A stretch of 64,000 bases of DNA from Adiantum capillus-veneris (GCA_014529385.2 CM043969.1:19392446-19456445); one strand, 5' to 3'; counted from the first letter of the stretch, positions 10,981-23,284 are shown. The notes: generated from the letters alone by a model not told the origin. Numbers and translations: made by a program.

Positions 10981-12801
10981 TCAGCCCCTCCTATTGGAAG
11001 GTTCCGGTGGTTTCTCTGCACCCTGCTCTGGTGAAGAGGAAATATCAATATAGCCAAAGCCTCTAAAATCTGCACTATGTGCCCGATAGACCTCATCCAA
11101 AAGACGTGGATCCATCTCAATATGTTCTGGCCAGGCAGCCCGAGGAATAAACTGCGTTGGCAAAGAATTAGATTGAGGCACCTGTGGGGCAGAGGAGCAA
11201 GAGGTGTATGTAAAGGATAATAGCGAGAAAGGTATCTATTAAGAGAAGACCAAAATGGAGGGCAAGGTGGTAGACTGAGAGAAAAAGAATGAGCTAAGGT
11301 CTCCACCCAAAAACAGACCCTACGCCGCTCCTTACGAAATCGACGAATCATTTTCTGCAAACGAGATACATGAGCCTGGGCTTCAGCACAATCCTCTGTA
11401 GCTCGTGCCCAATCAACAACATAAAAACCCTCGGGAACAACACTCTTATCTTTGTAAGTGTTTGATGACTCGGGGTGTTGCACCACAACCTGCTGAGTGG
11501 GTGGTTGTGCTCTCACCTCAGCAGCCAAGCGTGTGCTCCAGCTTTGTAGTTGATTATCCAAAAAAACTCAGAGATCTTCTTGCATCTCCACTGCCAACGC
11601 ATCCAAGTCATTCATATTGATCATTACATCGCCAGGGTGCGAGGCTAAGTAGGAGGCTAGGCTATGCTGCGTTCTCAACCGAAGAAGTTCATGTTGAATA
11701 GAGGCCACAAACTTAGCATTAGCCCCTCGTAACATTTGTATTTATGCCCCTTGTTGGCGAGTTGTTGCAGTCAGCTCTTCATTTTGAGTGGATAACTCGT
11801 CAATGCGAGTCTGCCAAGCCGCTACCTGCGCTTCCAGCTCATTGACTCTTCCCTCTGTGGGCGGGGGCTGGCCAGGCTGCACAAATAGACTCTTCAATTT
11901 TGCTCAAAAAAGTGTCGCATGCCTGCAATTGGTCAGCAGCGGTTGCTGCCGTAGCCTCCCAAGGTAGCACTGCGGGAAGAGTACCTCCCGTCGCAGCCGC
12001 ATTGGTATTGCCAGAAATTTCCAGTTGAGCGGGAACATTCGCAACCGGAGAGCTCATCCGCATAGGAGTAGCACTGCCCACTCTCTTCTGCATTCGGCGG
12101 CGCTAGAGAGCCACCGCAGAATCCTCCGAAAGAAGAGATGCAGTTGTCGGAGGGGGTGTTGAAAATTGTTGTTCCTCCCTGCCGCACTTGCGGCTTGCTG
12201 ATCCTGCACCTACAGTGGCCATCTCTTGGGCTCCAGAGGATACCACTGCTGTCGATGGACCAGGCAAATCCCCAGTTCGCACATGCTGCTGCTGTGTTTC
12301 CCTCTCAGCCGGCACTGTCAAGCTTGTTTGCGACAGAGGAGCATTAGTGCCTTGGACCACCAAGCGATCATCTTCAAAGTGGCAGAGAGGACGCAGGGCA
12401 AGAGGAAAAACTTCTCATAAAGGGAAAATCAATGTGAGCAGTTGGCCAACCTTTGTATTGGTTGGGGTATTCCTCCCCAACTGTGCCATCACTCTTTGGC
12501 ACTCCGCCAGCAGGCGTTCTCTGACCACCGCTGCCCAAGATACTCGCCCAAAGTTGGCCGAATGCAAAAAATTTCTTGCTCGGGTCGAAATGGTATAAGT
12601 TTTGGCATGCAGCCAAATCGCCTCGAGAAACCACCGATATGCATCCCTAGTTGTGACATCTGACAACCCTGACAACTTATACTCCCCTTTTACCTTCAAA
12701 CCAAATTCTTGTTCTACATCTGCAACAGGGATCACATGAGAGGCGCGCACCATGCCATCGTTGGGCAAACAGCAACACCTTGAAATCCTTTCTGTTGTCA
12801 A
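10981..12801 (-). pseudogene. Unidentified ORF of element G, broken by stops
   Basis: A minus-strand frame beginning near 12801 runs in one register through stops at about 12415, 12103 and 11839, with a local register change near 11840-11200, and ends at 10981. The N-terminal part (12801-12415) looks like a folded domain: RNFLHSANFGRVSWAAVV followed by TKVGQLLTLIFPL. The middle is Ala/Thr/Gln-rich and low complexity, and the C-terminal part has a charged, possibly coiled-coil stretch. The N-terminal pattern loosely recalls the 'putative plant transposon protein' domain found in Athila/Tat elements. I cannot confirm that without a profile search. Position between the integrase tail and the 3' LTR matches where such extra ORFs sit. 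Confidence 0.5.
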
Positions 12802-12854
12802 CTAAATCTGCTAATTATTCAGCACCACCATATCGCCAGCAGCGAGTTGCTCAA

Positions 12855-13409
12855 TCAAACCTGCTGCCTGCGGTGAACTGGGATCCCTTGCCAATCCAGG
12901 TTGGCGAACACACGCATCCGCAAGTCTTGCAGCCATGCGTCCACTCGTCGAAGCGCTAGCTGCTGTACAGGAGTGAAAGGAATACATTGCAGGAGAGAAG
13001 CTATCATGGTGGCGATGAGATGAAGGAGCAGAGAGTAGAGAACTAAGAGCGCGCAACACACGAAACAAGAGAAACATGATAAGAATCGTCTGCATGTAGT
13101 AGTAACCTTTCCACAATGAGTTCCCAAAATAGGGCGATCCACGGTGTCGCAACCATCATAGATCCTTTCCCGCTTTCCAAGATTGAATGCAAAAGAATCC
13201 CCAATCATGATTAGGGCTGCTTCCGGCTCTTGTACCACAACAAAGGGGAACTGAATCGTGGTAGGTGAAACATAATGGCGTAGTCTGAAACCATTGACCG
13301 GCACAGAAATAACCTCCCCCCTTAAATCCGCCAAATAAAAAGAGATGGGCCCGCATGCTTGAAAAATCCAGAATGGTCCTGACCACCGTAATTTAAGCTT
13401 CCCTGGCAT
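12855..13409 (-). pseudogene. Integrase C-terminal fragment of element G
   Basis: The frame opens PGKLKLRWSGPFWI and continues with VNGFRLRHYV, the SH3-like C-terminal region of Ty3/gypsy integrases. The rest of the 185-codon frame is unrelated to integrase and includes a Cys/Leu-rich hydrophobic stretch (roughly residues 108-142) that could be a membrane segment or chance. The integrase catalytic core is absent upstream; only about 100 bp separate the fragment from the 5' LTR, so a large deletion has removed gag and most of pol. Confidence 0.65.
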
Positions 13410-13490
13410 CTTCCTACAATTGCAACCATAGGGTTAGGCGGACCCTGCGACCTAGTGTGCATGCATATTCTTCGCAGGCCGTCCATCACA

Positions 13491-13504
13491 CATCGTGGTC
13501 GCCA
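13491..13504 (-). other. Probable primer binding site of element G
   Basis: On the minus strand TGGCGACCACGATG begins two bases inside the 5' LTR. TGGCGAC is the usual opening of plant tRNA-Arg-primed elements. The exact tRNA would need comparison with the host tRNA set. Confidence 0.55.
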
Positions 13505-13506
13505 GA

Positions 13507-13907
13507 TGTAATGGCTATTGCCCACACAGGAGCAATAGGCATTACGGGAATGATTACCCGCAACTACATTATATGAATATCAACCTATAGAATGACAAGA
13601 GAAGGAAGTACACAGTACACGGGCACAGCACACCTCTTGCTTCATTCATGTATAATCCAGACTCAGAGTTACAACAGTAGATGCCATGAATATCATAGAG
13701 ATTGGTTAAGTTACATCAAAAGACAGGTATGCCCATCCATATACAACCGCTGCTCCAACGCAGATCGGGAACGGTGCACACACTCCTGTCCCATGATATC
13801 CCGTGAAGAACTGCCGCTACGGCCGCCGCATGCCGCATGACTCCTGATCCACAGTGTCTAGACCTCCGCAAGACCGCAGGACCGCTTGTGCGGCTAATGC
13901 CGTAACA
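13507..13907 (-). repeat. 5' LTR of element G (right end in window)
   Basis: A 401-bp direct repeat of 10554-10946. It is 8 bp longer because of a small duplication of an ACCGCAGG-like block near its right end. It is followed by target duplication CTGTG. Confidence 0.92.
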
Positions 13908-13912
13908 CTGTG

Positions 13913-14642
13913 AAATTGAATTGGTGATTACCAATATGGTAGATGATTCAGACATTACTTGTTGCAAAAGTCGTTCACTTTTCTCACCATTTATTCATTG
14001 CTTCCTCAGCTGTTCAATAATTCAAATACATCAAAAACATTGATGAAATGGGTTATTGAACTTCAGGAGTTTCAGTTCACTTTTTGGTTGGAAGAGAGTA
14101 CTTGGGCTACCCTTGCAAATTTACTCACTTATAAAGACACTCTTGTTTTGGCTAAAGAAGAGGTGGTGCAAAAGAAGAAATTCGATACTCTTGCCATCTC
14201 TGATACTTCACTGTTATATTTTGATGGTTCTTATTGAAGAAGTCATGATGCTTCTTTGGGAGGCATTATCATTTATGATGCACAAGGAAAACTTGTAAGG
14301 AAGCAAGGGGTGAAACTTGATGCAAAAAGTAACAATGAAGCAAAGTACATGGCTCTTGAAGGTGGTTTGCACATTTGTTTACAGTTGGGAATTAGATGCT
14401 TACAGATCAAAGGAGATTCCTTGTTAGTTGTGAAGCAAGTATTAGGAGTATGGAAGAATAAGAATCCTAAATTGAAGAATTTATGCTTCAAGGTGAAGTC
14501 ATCGCTCAAAAAGTTTGAAGCATGGAGTTTGCAGCATATTGAGTGGTCTCAAAATGAAGAATTTCATGATGCTGCCCAAGAAATGATCACTTGTGTGTTT
14601 GTATTGAAGGAAAATTATCTTGTGGAGGCCATTTTTCCATGA
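13913..14642 (+). pseudogene. Ty3/gypsy RNase H region of element F, right part
   Basis: The frame continues from the left part across the G insertion. 13959-14237 corresponds to the linker after the first RNase H (MKWVIELQEFQFTFWLEEST). From about 14213 a second, archaeal-type RNase H is readable: LLYFDGSY, then a stop, then SNNEAKYMALEGG, KGDSLLVVKQVLGVW, and HIEWSQNEEFHDAA. A second RNase H of this kind is characteristic of the Tat/Ogre branch of plant Ty3 elements. There is an in-frame stop at about 14235. Confidence 0.8.
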
Positions 14643-15799
14643 AGATCTTGTTACATAAAATTTTGCAAGAAGGCTATATATGGCCAAGCATTTAGCGAGA
14701 TGTTAACCATTGGTGCAAGTCGTGTTTGCCTTTCCAGAAGATGGGAAAGAGAATTTTAAAGCCCTAATTATGAAAGACAATTGTAGCTTTTGATGCGTTC
14801 AAAAAATGGGGTCTTGATGCTATTGGACCCTTACCTATGACTAGCAAAAGAAATGCTTACACTTTGATAGAAGCAGTCGATTATTTGTCACGACGGGCAG
14901 AATCCAAGGCTTTCAAATAGATTACCAGTAAGGAAATTGGGAAGTTTGTTTATGAGCATATATGCTGTAAATTTGGTGTGCCACTAGAGCTACTTTTTTA
15001 TAGAGGACCAAGATTTAGGGTGGAGCTGTTTGATTTCTTATGCGAGAAGCTCAATATACAACACAAGTATAGTTCTCCTTATCATTCCCAATGCAATGGT
15101 CTCAATGAGAGGTTCAATGGAGAGTTGGTGAAGATCTTGACAACGATGATCCAGACACATGGGAAGAATTGGGATTCAAAATTGCCTTGTGCATTATGGG
15201 CCTACAGAACTACTATCAAAATGAGCACAAGATTTTCTCCTTACCAGCTGGTTTATGGCAAGGAAGCTTTATTGCCAATTGAAGTGGATATTCTTGCACT
15301 CAAATTGCTATCATTGGGAGATGAAGAGCAAACAAAAACTTGGCAGAAAAGGTTATCGGATCTACAATGTTTGCAATTGGACAGAGCTTTAGCTTTGAGC
15401 TACTATTAAGAAGTGTCAAACAAGACTCAGGTAAAAGCTAATGAGTGCGTAAAGGACAAGGGAATTGAAAAGGGTGATCTGGTGTTACTATACAATAGTA
15501 AGTTGGACAATACCTTTCAGAAAAAGTTTCAAATCAAATGGGAAGGTCCTTTTACTGTTGTAAAGAAGTTTGATAATGGCACATATCAGTTGGCAGATTT
15601 GAGTGGTACACAACATAAATATCAAGTTAATGATTACAAATTGAAGAAATATCTATCACATTTGATGACAATTGTGACAAATGAGATGCTATCGATAGAG
15701 GAAGACAGTGTGGAAACATCTGAGAATGTAAATGAGGTTTTTGGGAATGAGCTACAGCAGCAGTTGTTCACCCTAGGAACCTTTGCTTGTCATGAATGA
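14643..15799 (+). pseudogene. Ty3/gypsy integrase of element F
   Basis: Degraded zinc-finger residues (HWCKSCLPFQKMGK) are followed by the core: KKWGLDAIGPLP, AVDYLSRRAESKAFK, and KFGVPLELLFYRGPRFR. Here the usual S-D-R-G-P reads F-Y-R-G-P, so the second catalytic Asp is lost. Then come SPYHSQCNGLNERFNGEL, ALWAYRTT and SPYQLVYGKEALLP. A stop at about 15407 precedes the C-terminal part (KWEGPFTVVKKFDNGTYQL). There is no chromodomain. The piece is clearly inactive. Confidence 0.85.
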
Positions 15800-15819
15800 T
15801 CAAGCAAGCTAGGGGGGGT

Positions 15820-17340
15820 TGGCAAGCTATGTCAGACATTTTTTGGATGAGCATAAAATCACTAAGTCATGCCAAAAAGCTTGCCCACTAGCCTCGTGTG
15901 TATATGTGTATATAGACCTGCAAGTTTTGGAAGTGACCATGTTAAAATTCATGTACAAAGGTGTGATTTTTCCAAGCTTGAGTGCTTATGTTTTGGGTTG
16001 TTTGAGTCCCAAAGACATTTTTTTTATGAATAGTTTTAGCCGTGCTTTATAGCTCATGAATCGAACTTGTACATCATGAGTTATGAGCATCCAAAGTGGG
16101 CGGTCTCAACTTAGAAAGTGATTGCGAATGCATGCAACAAAGGCAATTGGGAAAACTTGATGATTGGAATTAGAAATGCTGAGATTTGAGAATTCTAGAA
16201 GTAGTCAAGAACTTGGGCTCCAAGCGATGTGTTACGGTGTGTGATTCGGTGACCAGAGCAATAAGTTATGCTTCCGGGAAGTAATTTCGAGAAGCTCTCT
16301 TGCTTGGGAGGAAATCTAGAAATTTATTGGGCACAAGGGGTTTTGGGAAGATTGAGGAGGAAGTAGCATGTGGTGAGGGGATTATCGCACATGGGAAGGA
16401 AAAAGTGGAAAGTAGGGGATATATAGCCTAAAGAGGAAGCCCATTATGGGTGTATCACCTTGTGTGGAGCTCTCAAGGCTTGCTATGAAGGGGCTCGTGG
16501 GCTCATGGGGAGGAAGGTAGTGCATTTTTGGATTCCCATCAGCTGGATAGGTGCCTGGACACTCATTTTGGTCCCTGACCACTTGCCCCCACCCCATTTC
16601 CTTGGTCAAAGGGTCACCGACACCTCATTTTTTACCCAAAAAAGGCAAAAAATGAGCCATTCAAAAGATGCATACAAAGGGAGCCTTGTCGGCTGAGAAG
16701 AGAGAGAAGATTTTTGGGGAATAAAAGATAACCCCATTTTAATACCTACAACACCTGCACAACTTCCAGAGACCTCATTTTTGAGCAAGGAAGGTAGTGC
16801 ATTTTTGGATTTGCATCAGGTGGACAGGCGCCTGGACACTCATTTTGGTCCATGGCCACTTGCCCCCACCCCATCCCCTTGGTCCGACACCTCATTTTTT
16901 ACCCAAAAAAGGCCAAAAATGAGCCAATTAAAAGATGCCTACAAAGGGAGCCTTGTTGGCTGAGAAGAGAGAGAGAGAAGATTTTTGGGGAATAAAAGAT
17001 AAGGGAGCCCCCATTTTAATAGTTGCAACACCTGCACAACTTCCAGAGAGCTCATTTTTTAGCAAGAGAAAGTACACCCCCGATTTCAAACGGCCATGAC
17101 TCTTTCATCCTTCATCTGTTTTTTGCCTATGGATACTCTACGGACATCTCCACAAGACAAGATTTTTCATGATGTCCTCTATTTCTCCTAATTTCGAGTG
17201 TGTTCCATGCTTCAAGGGTTTACCATAAATCTCTACAGGTGTTTATCACAGGTGTTTTCGGCGGTGTAATAGTTCTTCCTTTCGACGGTATGATTCATGC
17301 AAGGCTATAGAGGCACTCATTTTTCTTGCCCTTTGCATGC
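15820..17340 (+). repeat. Probable 3' LTR region of element F
   Basis: A purine tract (AAGCTAGGGGGGG, ending near 15818) follows the integrase frame and is followed by TGGCAAGCTATG, a plausible LTR start. The region then contains a 277-bp internal duplication with AATAAAAGATA boxes, as LTR promoter or terminator regions often do. No 5' partner LTR is visible in the window, so the right border is a guess and the call is tentative. Confidence 0.4.
16512..17065. repeat. 277-bp tandem duplication
   Basis: Copy 1 spans 16512-16788 and copy 2 spans 16789-17065, both starting GGAAGGTAGTGCATTTTTGG. Copies share long identical blocks with small indels, so the duplication is older than the 131-bp or 710-bp ones. 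Both contain TTTGGGGAATAAAAGATA. Confidence 0.92.
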
Positions 17341-18222
17341 TAAAAACATGTCACTGAATTTGTTGTCTCGGATAATGCTAACTAGCACAATTTTGACATA
17401 TGCTAACTAGTACAATTACATGAGCTATATTTCCAAGATATATAACGTATGATATATCAGTAGAAAGCTCTTGAAACAAAGAATCCAAATGTGCAACCTC
17501 CGATAAGTTTTGATATTGTTTGTAATAATTTTATTGGCCACCCAAATCTTTTAAGATATGCTAATTTGAAAATGCTAACTAGCACAAAAAGCGTGTCATG
17601 TTAACATGCTTTCACCCCTTTAAGCCTGTTGACTAAACTGGCCATGTCTTCCCACTCGAGCATGGTGAGTTTGTAAAGTTGTCTTTTTAAGCTAACCTTA
17701 CTCCGTTTGGCTCTAGCTCCAAAAATATTCTCCAAAACTTGCCAGGCCTCATATGCATGTGTGCACTCATCTTACGAAATTTGATTCGTCACAAGCCTTT
17801 GACGTTTCCTTGAAATGCTTGGAATTTGCAACGTCGAAAAGAGGTATGAAGCTTGAGGATGCTCAAAGAAGCTTCAAAATTTGAGTAGCTCAAAATATTT
17901 GTCTTTTGAAGTTATGAATATTAAAAGCTAGGTCGTCTTTGATCTCTTTGAGAGATTCTAAACTGCTTGGTCACTCAAGTTTGTTGAAAAACTTGAAAAA
18001 AGTTGAGAGCATGAATTTTCTCGAGTCTCCTTGCATGCCTTACTAAACGCATGTGGAGCTTTGCTCAAGAAAAGGGGAGAAGGTCCAAGGTAAATAAACT
18101 CACCAAAAAAAAAAAAAATTAGAGAGTGCATACCATAGTAGGCAGCCTTGCCACGTCAAATCAAAGGTTTTTGCAATATGAAAGAGTTACAAAAGCTACA
18201 AACTATTTTTTCTAAGAAAGTG
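17341..18222. other. AT-rich stretch, no gene recognised
   Basis: It contains several repeats of the short motif GCTAACTAG(C/T)ACAA (about 17379-17585) but no coding region, RNA gene or element boundary that I can support. Confidence 0.6.
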
Positions 18223-18635
18223 TTAAGAAATTTCAACATCAACAAGGGTTGTCCAATGATGGGGAGGACTGATTTGAGCAGTAGCAAGTGTGTGGATAGT
18301 GTGTGGGAGGTCGCCCAGGCCTAGAGAATGCATCCGTAGGCTCCGATCAAGTCGAGGGTACCCGAGTCGAGACATTGGAGAGTCAATTTTTAGCCGTTTA
18401 TGAAAGAAAAATGAAAAATTTATATTTTGGCTTAAAATGGAGTGTCGAGAGAAGGGTAATTCGACGTTGCGAATGCATTTGTGAAGCCCGATTTGATCAA
18501 TTTGTAGTAGAGCTTGCAAATTTTGTTGATTAAGGAAGCCAATTAGAGGCACTAAACTTCCTACAAACTCAGTGAAACTTGGGCATTTAGGGGTTGTTAG
18601 GGATGGGCTCAGAATTGCTAATCTAATGGCTGTAG
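18223..18635 (-). other. Leader downstream of a minus-strand Copia PBS
   Basis: On the minus strand this lies directly after the PBS and LTR described next. It holds a 109-codon open frame (18223-18552) without recognisable domains. No gag follows, so the element is truncated or this is only its left stump. Confidence 0.4.
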
Positions 18636-18647
18636 GCTCTGATACCA
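18636..18647 (-). other. Copia-type primer binding site
   Basis: GCTCTGATACCA on the plus strand is the exact reverse complement of TGGTATCAGAGC. It lies five bases from a CA-ending LTR-like sequence to its right, placing a minus-strand element with its 5' LTR at higher coordinates. Confidence 0.75.
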
Positions 18648-18652
18648 GCTAT

Positions 18653-18958
18653 TGGGCTTGTGGGAGAGAGAAAGAGCTCTCATGGAGGCTTGAATTGTTG
18701 AATAGCCATGGCTACACATATTAGAGGGAGAGAGAGAGAGAGTTTCACACTTTCTAATACTCAATATACAAAAATGTACAATGCAATACCTTTACAGCGT
18801 AGCATAAATCATATACAAAAAGTAGGGCTATAAAGGTTTGACAACCAATATCCAATAGCTCTAATCTCCAAGTGTCTTTCAAACTAGCCAAACATGCATA
18901 TATATTATGTGTCACTTCAAAACTTGCACTAGGTGTAGAACGAGTTTCCATGCCCACT
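18653..18958 (-). repeat. Putative 5' LTR of a minus-strand Copia element
   Basis: Read on the minus strand, this starts TGGGCATGGAAACTCG where the neighbouring RT fragment loses similarity, and ends CAAGCCCA five bases before the PBS. It includes a short CT tract. No second copy is present in the window, so the outer border is inferred. Confidence 0.45.
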
Positions 18959-18964
18959 TTTTAT

Positions 18965-20460
18965 TATCCTCTTGTCCTTTCTTGACAAAACCGCGAGGCT
19001 GCGTTACATAAACTTCCTCAAATATGTTACCATTCAAGAAAGCAATAACAATGTCTCATTGATGTACATCCCAACCAAATTGAGCTGCCAATGCACATAG
19101 AAGACGCACAATAGTCATACAACAAGTGGGAGCAAAAGCCTCTTCATAATATATGCCTTTTTGCTGTGCATAACCCTTTGCAACAAGTCGAGCCTTATAT
19201 CGATCAATCTCACCATCCGGATTGCATTTCAACTTGTAAACCCACTTTGTATAAGTGGCCTTTTTACAAGGAGGCAAATCACATAAAGTCCATGTGTTAT
19301 TTTCTATAAGTGCATCATATTCTTATTGCATGGCATCCATCCCCAATTTTTGAATTTTGTGCTTCATCAAAATACAAAGGTTCCTCAACATCACATAGGC
19401 TAGACATAGCCAAAGCATAACAATCTGATGCATAAGATGCATGGTGAGAACCTGAATGAGTACAGCTAGACAAAGCTGCATCCAATTTACTATCAAACAA
19501 AGTATGCACCAGCCATTTTGGCATACCTCTAGCCTACTCACTCTCAACCCCTTCCTCATCAAGTACATCATGTACATTTGCATCAGTAATAGGCTGGTTT
19601 GTAACATTTTTAGAAACCCCCATAGGCTGTACATTTTCCTCATTGGAATTTACATTCAAACTTCCATCACTAAAAAGAGGCAAAAAAGTGTCATAAATGT
19701 CATGTGAGCTTATATTATTGTCTCTAGTACATGACAGCAAGGGCTGAACAGAATCTTCCACGAACACAACATCCCATGAAACCAAGATACACTTTGTTGC
19801 GGATGATACGACAGGTAACCTTTGCTTTCACCACTATAACCAACGAAAATGCATTTGAAAACCTTATCATTCATTTTTTTATGCTAAGTTTGTGGCACCA
19901 AAGCATGAGCCAAACAACCAAAAACGTGCATGTGCTCAATAGAAGTCTTTATATCATGCCATGCTTCATAACGAGTCATAGACTATAAAGCTTTTGTAGG
20001 ACATATGTTAAGTACATAAGTGGCACACATGATAGCCTCAAGCCAAACCAAATGCGGCAAAGCTTGACTTTTGACCATACATCGTGCCATTTCCGTAAGT
20101 GACTTGATTTTCCTCTCAGCAACACCATTTTGTTGAGCCGTATAAGGAACTGTACATTGGTGAAATGCATTAAATTCATGAGACATATACCCCCCCCCCC
20201 GATGGGAATGGAGAGTGTCATAGTACATTTTTGAGACATTTTTATCCATGTCAAAAATTTCTTGAAGCACTTAAGCACTTTGGACATTGCTTTAAGCGGA
20301 TACATCCATGCATGTCTAGGAGTAATCATCAATGAAAGTCACAAAGTAAACGTAATCTCCCAAGCATGAAGTTTGCATGGGCCCATAAACATCACTATAT
20401 GCACAAGATGCAATGTGCATGTGGCCCTAACTAAAGCATCCTTTGAAAAGTTTGAAAGCT
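18965..20460 (-). pseudogene. Decayed Copia integrase-RT fragment (element H)
   Basis: Minus-strand reading gives integrase first (VYGPMQTSCLGDYVYFVTF; GGGYMSHEFNAF; PYTAQQNGVAERK; VWLEAIMCATYVLN; FGCLAHALVP), then a divergent linker. The start of RT follows (YTKWVYKLKCNPDGEIDRYK; ARLVAKGYAQQKGIYYEEAF; AFLNGNIFEEVYVTQPRGF). Stops and frameshifts occur throughout; a run of ten C residues at 20191-20200 interrupts integrase. Similarity ends near 18965 at the LTR-like sequence, before the RT active site, so the two may be separate insertions. It is less similar to A and D than they are to each other. Confidence 0.82.
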
Positions 20461-20544
20461 ACATCTTACCCAAAATACAGCCTTCATAATAGAGACAGAA
20501 ACGTATTTGTAGAGGTTAAGATTGCTAAAATTTTCCTGCATAGA

Positions 20545-20780
20545 TTTTGATGATGTGGAAGTTCGTCCTCAAGCGAGGGAAACTATTAGAGAGCTTGCAA
20601 ATTATGAGTTGATTCACATCGATGAAGAACAATGAAGGGTTTTAACCATAGATGATGTGCAAATATCTTCAATTGCCCATGCAAACAGTGATGACCCCTA
20701 CTATCACCATGAAAGAGCAGCACATATAGAATCAATTTGGCACTATGTTAGGGAAAGAGCATAGAGTTATTGGGTGTAAA
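20545..20780 (+). pseudogene. Coding-looking remnant, unidentified
   Basis: The plus strand reads as an acidic, protein-like stretch (DFDDVEVRPQARETIREL, stop, then VLTIDDVQISSIAHANSDDP and HHERAAHIESIWHYVRERA) with one internal stop over about 75 codons. I recognise no family. The composition is unlike the surrounding AT-rich non-coding DNA, so I suggest a decayed gene or transposon ORF. Confidence 0.35.
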
Positions 20781-20910
20781 TATGCAATAAGGAGAGGCTT
20801 TTGTAAATGGATTATGGAGGAAATGTTTTGTATGGCCAAAACTTGCAATATTTTTTAGAGAGTGTATGCCTTAACTCTAATAGCGAAGTCACAACCAATG
20901 AAGCACCCAA

Positions 20911-21186
20911 CTCTATTTGTGGAGAAGGTGTGAATTGAAGCTTGTAGGATTGATGTAGCTTCATCTGGGCTTGCATAAGTGGTAACAAATCTAGCATAAT
21001 TGATTTTGGTGTTGTGCTTGCTAGACATGGAGCACTAAGTACATGCAGCTCTATTTGTGGAGAAGGTGTGAATTGAAGCTTGAAGGATTGATGCAGCTTC
21101 ATCTGGGCTTGCATAAGTGGTAAAAAATCTAGCATGATTGCTTTTGGTGTTGTGCTTGCTAGACATGGAACACCAAGTACATGAAG
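20911..21186. repeat. 138-bp tandem duplication
   Basis: CTCTATTTGTGGAGAAGGTG begins copies at 20911 and 21049. The copies differ at a handful of positions. It is non-coding as far as can be seen. Confidence 0.93.
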
Positions 21187-21199
21187 CTAATCTAATTGT

Positions 21200-21994
21200 G
21201 CAAATGGAAGCACAAGACTTAGTGCGAGTTTGAACCGATCAAGTGGCGACTACTCTCTTGTTAGCAGTGGAGGTTGCCCAAATGAGAGACGCGAATGCTA
21301 TGCACCAGCCATGAACCTTCAACAAGGTTCTAGTTGAAGATATAATAAGGCCATCAACGATGGGAGAGGGGCCCTCCACTATGCAGGATACGGTGGAAAT
21401 AACAATGGAGGAGGCCTTTGAGGATCGACTACTCAATGCGCTTGTGGTGAACACTCCTCAAGGTAGGGGAAATCTTCCCTTAGAGGAAGATGAAAGGGGA
21501 AATTCTGGAGTGGGATCTTCACCTATTATAAATTCATGTATCAAGTTGGTGAAGCATAAGATGTAGTGACATATCCCATTGTCCTGCTCACCAAGTTCAG
21601 AAGGAGATGTGATTTTTGTGGATGAACTATGCAATCGATCAATGCCACTCACAAATGATTTGAAGACCACTTGGCATCACAACATTGAAAATTGGGCAAA
21701 AGGCCTTTGGGAGTCATAGAGGCCCTTCACAAATGATTTGAAGACCACTTGGCATCACAACATTGAAAATTGGGCAAAAGGGCTTTAAGAGTCACAGAGG
21801 CCCTTTACAAATGTGCTATAAAATTGGCAACAGCAAGGAAGAATAACGAGGTGTTGAGTGCATGGCATGCTCTTATTTTGGTGGATAGATTGGAAGCGAT
21901 TTTTCAAGCTAGGGATGTGTGGAAGAACAAGGTAAAACAATGGTTAGGTGTTCTTAGAGCCCAATCAAGAGATATGCAACATTTGGATTTTTGA
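21200..21994 (+). pseudogene. Coding-looking remnant, unidentified
   Basis: Two plus-strand pieces look protein-like. 21270-21566 includes MQDTVEITMEEAFEDRLLNA and NLPLEEDERGNSG. 21770-21994 includes LYKCAIKLATARKNNEVLSA and RLEAIFQARDVWKNKVKQWL. The latter is predicted to be helical and basic. They are separated by a 79-bp duplication and stops. I do not recognise the product; it may belong with the remnant at 20545-20780. Confidence 0.3.
21649..21806. repeat. 79-bp tandem duplication
   Basis: CACAAATGATTTGAAGACCA begins copies at 21649 and 21728. The copies are nearly identical and cut the coding-looking remnant around them. Confidence 0.93.
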
Positions 21995-23065
<1,071 letters not shown>

Positions 23066-23284
23066 AATCTCTCTTGCATTGCATTTAACTCTTACATTAG
23101 TTATTTATTTCATTGTGTGCATCTCTGTTTAAGCTAAATTCTTCACTACAATTGAACCTCTCACTGCCCCAATTGTTGAAATTATTCATGTGTGCATGAA
23201 GGCATTGACAATAGCTTCCTATTGGGCCTATTTGAACTCAATTTGGAGCTCATGTGAGATGACTCACAGCTCTTGGTTCATTGA

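Larger units (their letters stand above)
10554..13907 (-). mobile_element. Non-autonomous Ty3/gypsy-related LTR element (element G), nested in F
   Basis: A 3354-bp element with LTRs of 393 and 401 bp beginning TGTAATGGC and ending GCCGTAACA. Target duplication CTGTG is at 10549-10553 and 13908-13912. The LTRs differ at roughly 15 positions plus one small insertion (about 4%). Orientation is minus: a plausible PBS lies just inside the right LTR, and an integrase C-terminal fragment and a longer broken frame both read on the minus strand. Gag, protease, RT, RNase H and the integrase core are missing. The order PBS, integrase tail, extra ORF, 3' LTR fits an Athila/Tat-like element that kept only its post-integrase region; this is inference. 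Removing G rejoins the flanking RNase H reading frame of F. Confidence 0.9.

Noticed and set aside
17379-17585. Repeated GCTAACTAG(C/T)ACAA motif as a regulatory array
   Set aside because: Only a few copies with irregular spacing. Too little to support a call.
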